NCBI GenBank assembly: GCA_029856375.1
Contig: JAHQWX010000105.1
Coordinates: 1-6,564, forward strand
Direction of reading: 5' to 3'
Origin: Promethearchaeia archaeon
GTDB lineage: Archaea; Asgardarchaeota; Lokiarchaeia; Sigyniarchaeales; SOKP01
Length of the DNA: 6,564 nucleotides
Below are positions 5,814 through 6,564 of the stretch, piece by piece. The notes beneath the pieces are model-generated. The model saw only the letters and a program-made list of their open reading frames with translations. It was not told the DNA's origin and did no database searches. The translations under genes and the position numbers were made by a program. Position 1 is the stretch's first letter, and the number at the start of each line of letters is the position of its first letter.

Positions 5814-6386
5814 ATGGAATTAGAAAAAAAAATAATTGAAAAGCTTACTGACGCAAAAAAAATAGCGTTTCTCGGCATTGGAGAGGACAAATTACGAGAC
5901 GATGGAGTAGGACCGTATGTAATAACCCAATTAATTCAGAATAATAGCGAGAAGGTTAAGTTCATTAATGGAAGGACGACGCCAGAAGAAAGAATGTCAG
6001 ATATTCAAGAATTTTCCCCCTCTCACATTGTTTTAATCGATACTTGCACTCTAAATAAGCCCCCCGGAACTGTAACAATTTTGGAAAAGGAAGATATGTT
6101 TAAATATGTTCCAATATCGTCGCATACTATACCAATTCCTATATTTATAAACATTCTAGAAGAAAGGTTGGAAGGTGTAATTACATTTATGATTGGAATC
6201 GTTCCAAAATCAATCGATCTCTCGGATCCATTAATTCCATATAAAGAAAACGAAATAGCGTTAGACGATTACGACGAAGACCCAGACCTTCCGTATTCCG
6301 AATTTAAATTAACAGAAGAAGATCAAGGTGCGGCCGATTCTATAGTAAATATGATTAAAAAGCTTTTAGAAAAACTAAATATTTGA
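5814..6386 (+). CDS. HycI-type [NiFe]-hydrogenase maturation endopeptidase (peptidase family M52)
   Basis: These proteases clip a short C-terminal peptide from the hydrogenase large subunit once nickel is inserted, recognising the Ni itself. The 190-residue protein has the signature FLGIGEDKLRDDGVGPYV (19-36), whose second Asp (Asp30) matches the metal-binding acid of HycI/HybD. It also has VLIDTCTLNKPPG (73-85) with Asp76, and SSHTIPIPIF (102-111) with His104: the expected three nickel ligands. GIVPKSIDL (128-136) corresponds to the family's GI-P-K motif near the C-terminus. Unusually, an acidic stretch with DDYDEDPD (151-158) separates this motif from the final helix, making the protein longer than the ~150-160 residues usual for the family. 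The Asn common after the first GIG is Glu24. ATG at 5814 is the first usable start; an ATG at 5794 meets a stop after three codons. The target hydrogenase is not in the window. Confidence 0.85.
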   Translation: MELEKKIIEKLTDAKKIAFLGIGEDKLRDDGVGPYVITQLIQNNSEKVKFINGRTTPEERMSDIQEFSPSHIVLIDTCTLNKPPGTVTILEKEDMFKYVPISSHTIPIPIFINILEERLEGVITFMIGIVPKSIDLSDPLIPYKENEIALDDYDEDPDLPYSEFKLTEEDQGAADSIVNMIKKLLEKLNI

Positions 6387-6407
6387 GTATTGGTTTTACT
6401 GCTTATT
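6387..6407. other. Short convergent intergenic gap
   Basis: Twenty-one bases separate the stop codons of the protease gene and the minus-strand hydrolase gene. The + strand is T-rich here (TTTTACTGCTTATTTTATTT, running on to 6413), compatible with an archaeal oligo-T terminator for the protease gene, but there is no hairpin and the runs are only four T long. Confidence 0.25.
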
Positions 6408-6564
6408 TTATTTATATTTGTCTATGAAATCCTTTAAGGGAGGAAAGTATTCGTCGATATAATTGAAAATATCGTTGTGTCCGGCACCTTCAATCAATAC
6501 TAATATTTTGTCAACGTTCTCGGGTATGGAATGGTAGATAAGATGCGCTTGTTCGCTTGGAATA
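6408..6564 (-). CDS. Alpha/beta hydrolase, C-terminal fragment
   Basis: The minus strand encodes the last 51 residues of a protein whose beginning lies beyond the window. It reads IPSEQAHLIYHSIPEN, a strand KILVLIEGAGHND, then a helical end EYFPPLKDFIDKYK before TAA. This is the C-terminal pattern of serine alpha/beta hydrolases: a P-x-x-x-A or S-x-x-LY helix after the acidic catalytic residue, then the catalytic His in GAGHND. The nucleophile Ser and acidic residue would be upstream, outside the window, so substrate cannot be judged. It converges on the protease gene with a 21-base gap. Confidence 0.75.
   Translation of the reverse strand, partial: IPSEQAHLIYHSIPENVDKILVLIEGAGHNDIFNYIDEYFPPLKDFIDKYK

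Noticed and set aside
5821..5861. Adenine runs near the start of the protease gene as programmed slippage sites
   Set aside because: The frame is intact through both runs and gives the expected family motifs, so no slippage is needed.
1..6564. tRNA, rRNA, CRISPR array, insertion sequence or riboswitch
   Set aside because: No cloverleaf with a T-loop signature, regularly spaced repeats, transposase or conserved aptamer was seen on reading; intergenic gaps are all under about 120 bases.

Overview
Most of the window (about 335 to 6564) is an AT-rich archaeal chromosome segment. The archaeal assignment rests on gene content: a PIN-domain/ATPase of the PINA type, a tRNA-splicing endonuclease-family subunit, a DUF2207 membrane protein with a glycine/cysteine tail, a HycI-type hydrogenase maturation protease, and TATA-like boxes about 26 bases upstream of start codons with no clear Shine-Dalgarno sites. 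The sirtuin resembles eukaryotic SIRT6/7. That, together with the AT-rich composition, makes an Asgard-type archaeon plausible, but the sequence alone does not prove it.

The first ~320 bases are different. They are strongly GC-rich and encode, on the + strand, the P-loop start of a large MalT/LuxR-type transcriptional activator typical of bacteria such as Chloroflexota. This frame meets the 3' end of the archaeal DUF2207 gene on the opposite strand in a short GC-rich stretch around 313-331 that fits both proteins. The simplest reading is a false join in a metagenome assembly at the contig edge, not a biological fusion.

Layout: (1) 2-331, bacterial regulator fragment, +. (2) 241-2534, a two-gene minus-strand operon: a small two-TM zinc-ribbon protein followed by the DUF2207 protein, joined by a GTGA stop/start overlap; the DUF2207 C-terminus is cut by the join. 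(3) 2615-3376, SIRT6/7-like sirtuin, +, divergent from the zinc-ribbon gene across back-to-back TATA boxes. (4) 3384-5698, minus strand: an EndA-family protein that has lost two of three catalytic residues, then PINA 17 bases downstream; PINA converges on the sirtuin with only 7 bases between. (5) 5814-6386, HycI-like protease, +, divergent from the endA-like gene. (6) 6408-6564, minus, the C-terminal 51 residues of an alpha/beta hydrolase that runs off the window.

The genes suggest several functions and not one pathway: an envelope module, a nucleic-acid module (PINA, EndA-like, possibly the sirtuin) and a hint of [NiFe] hydrogenase metabolism. No tRNA, rRNA, CRISPR array, insertion sequence or convincing new multi-gene system was seen. 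The points most worth a second look are the catalytically degenerate EndA, the SIRT6/7-like sirtuin with an altered QNVDG motif, the PINA without a recognisable KH GXXG loop, and the tyrosine-rich DUF2207 tail.
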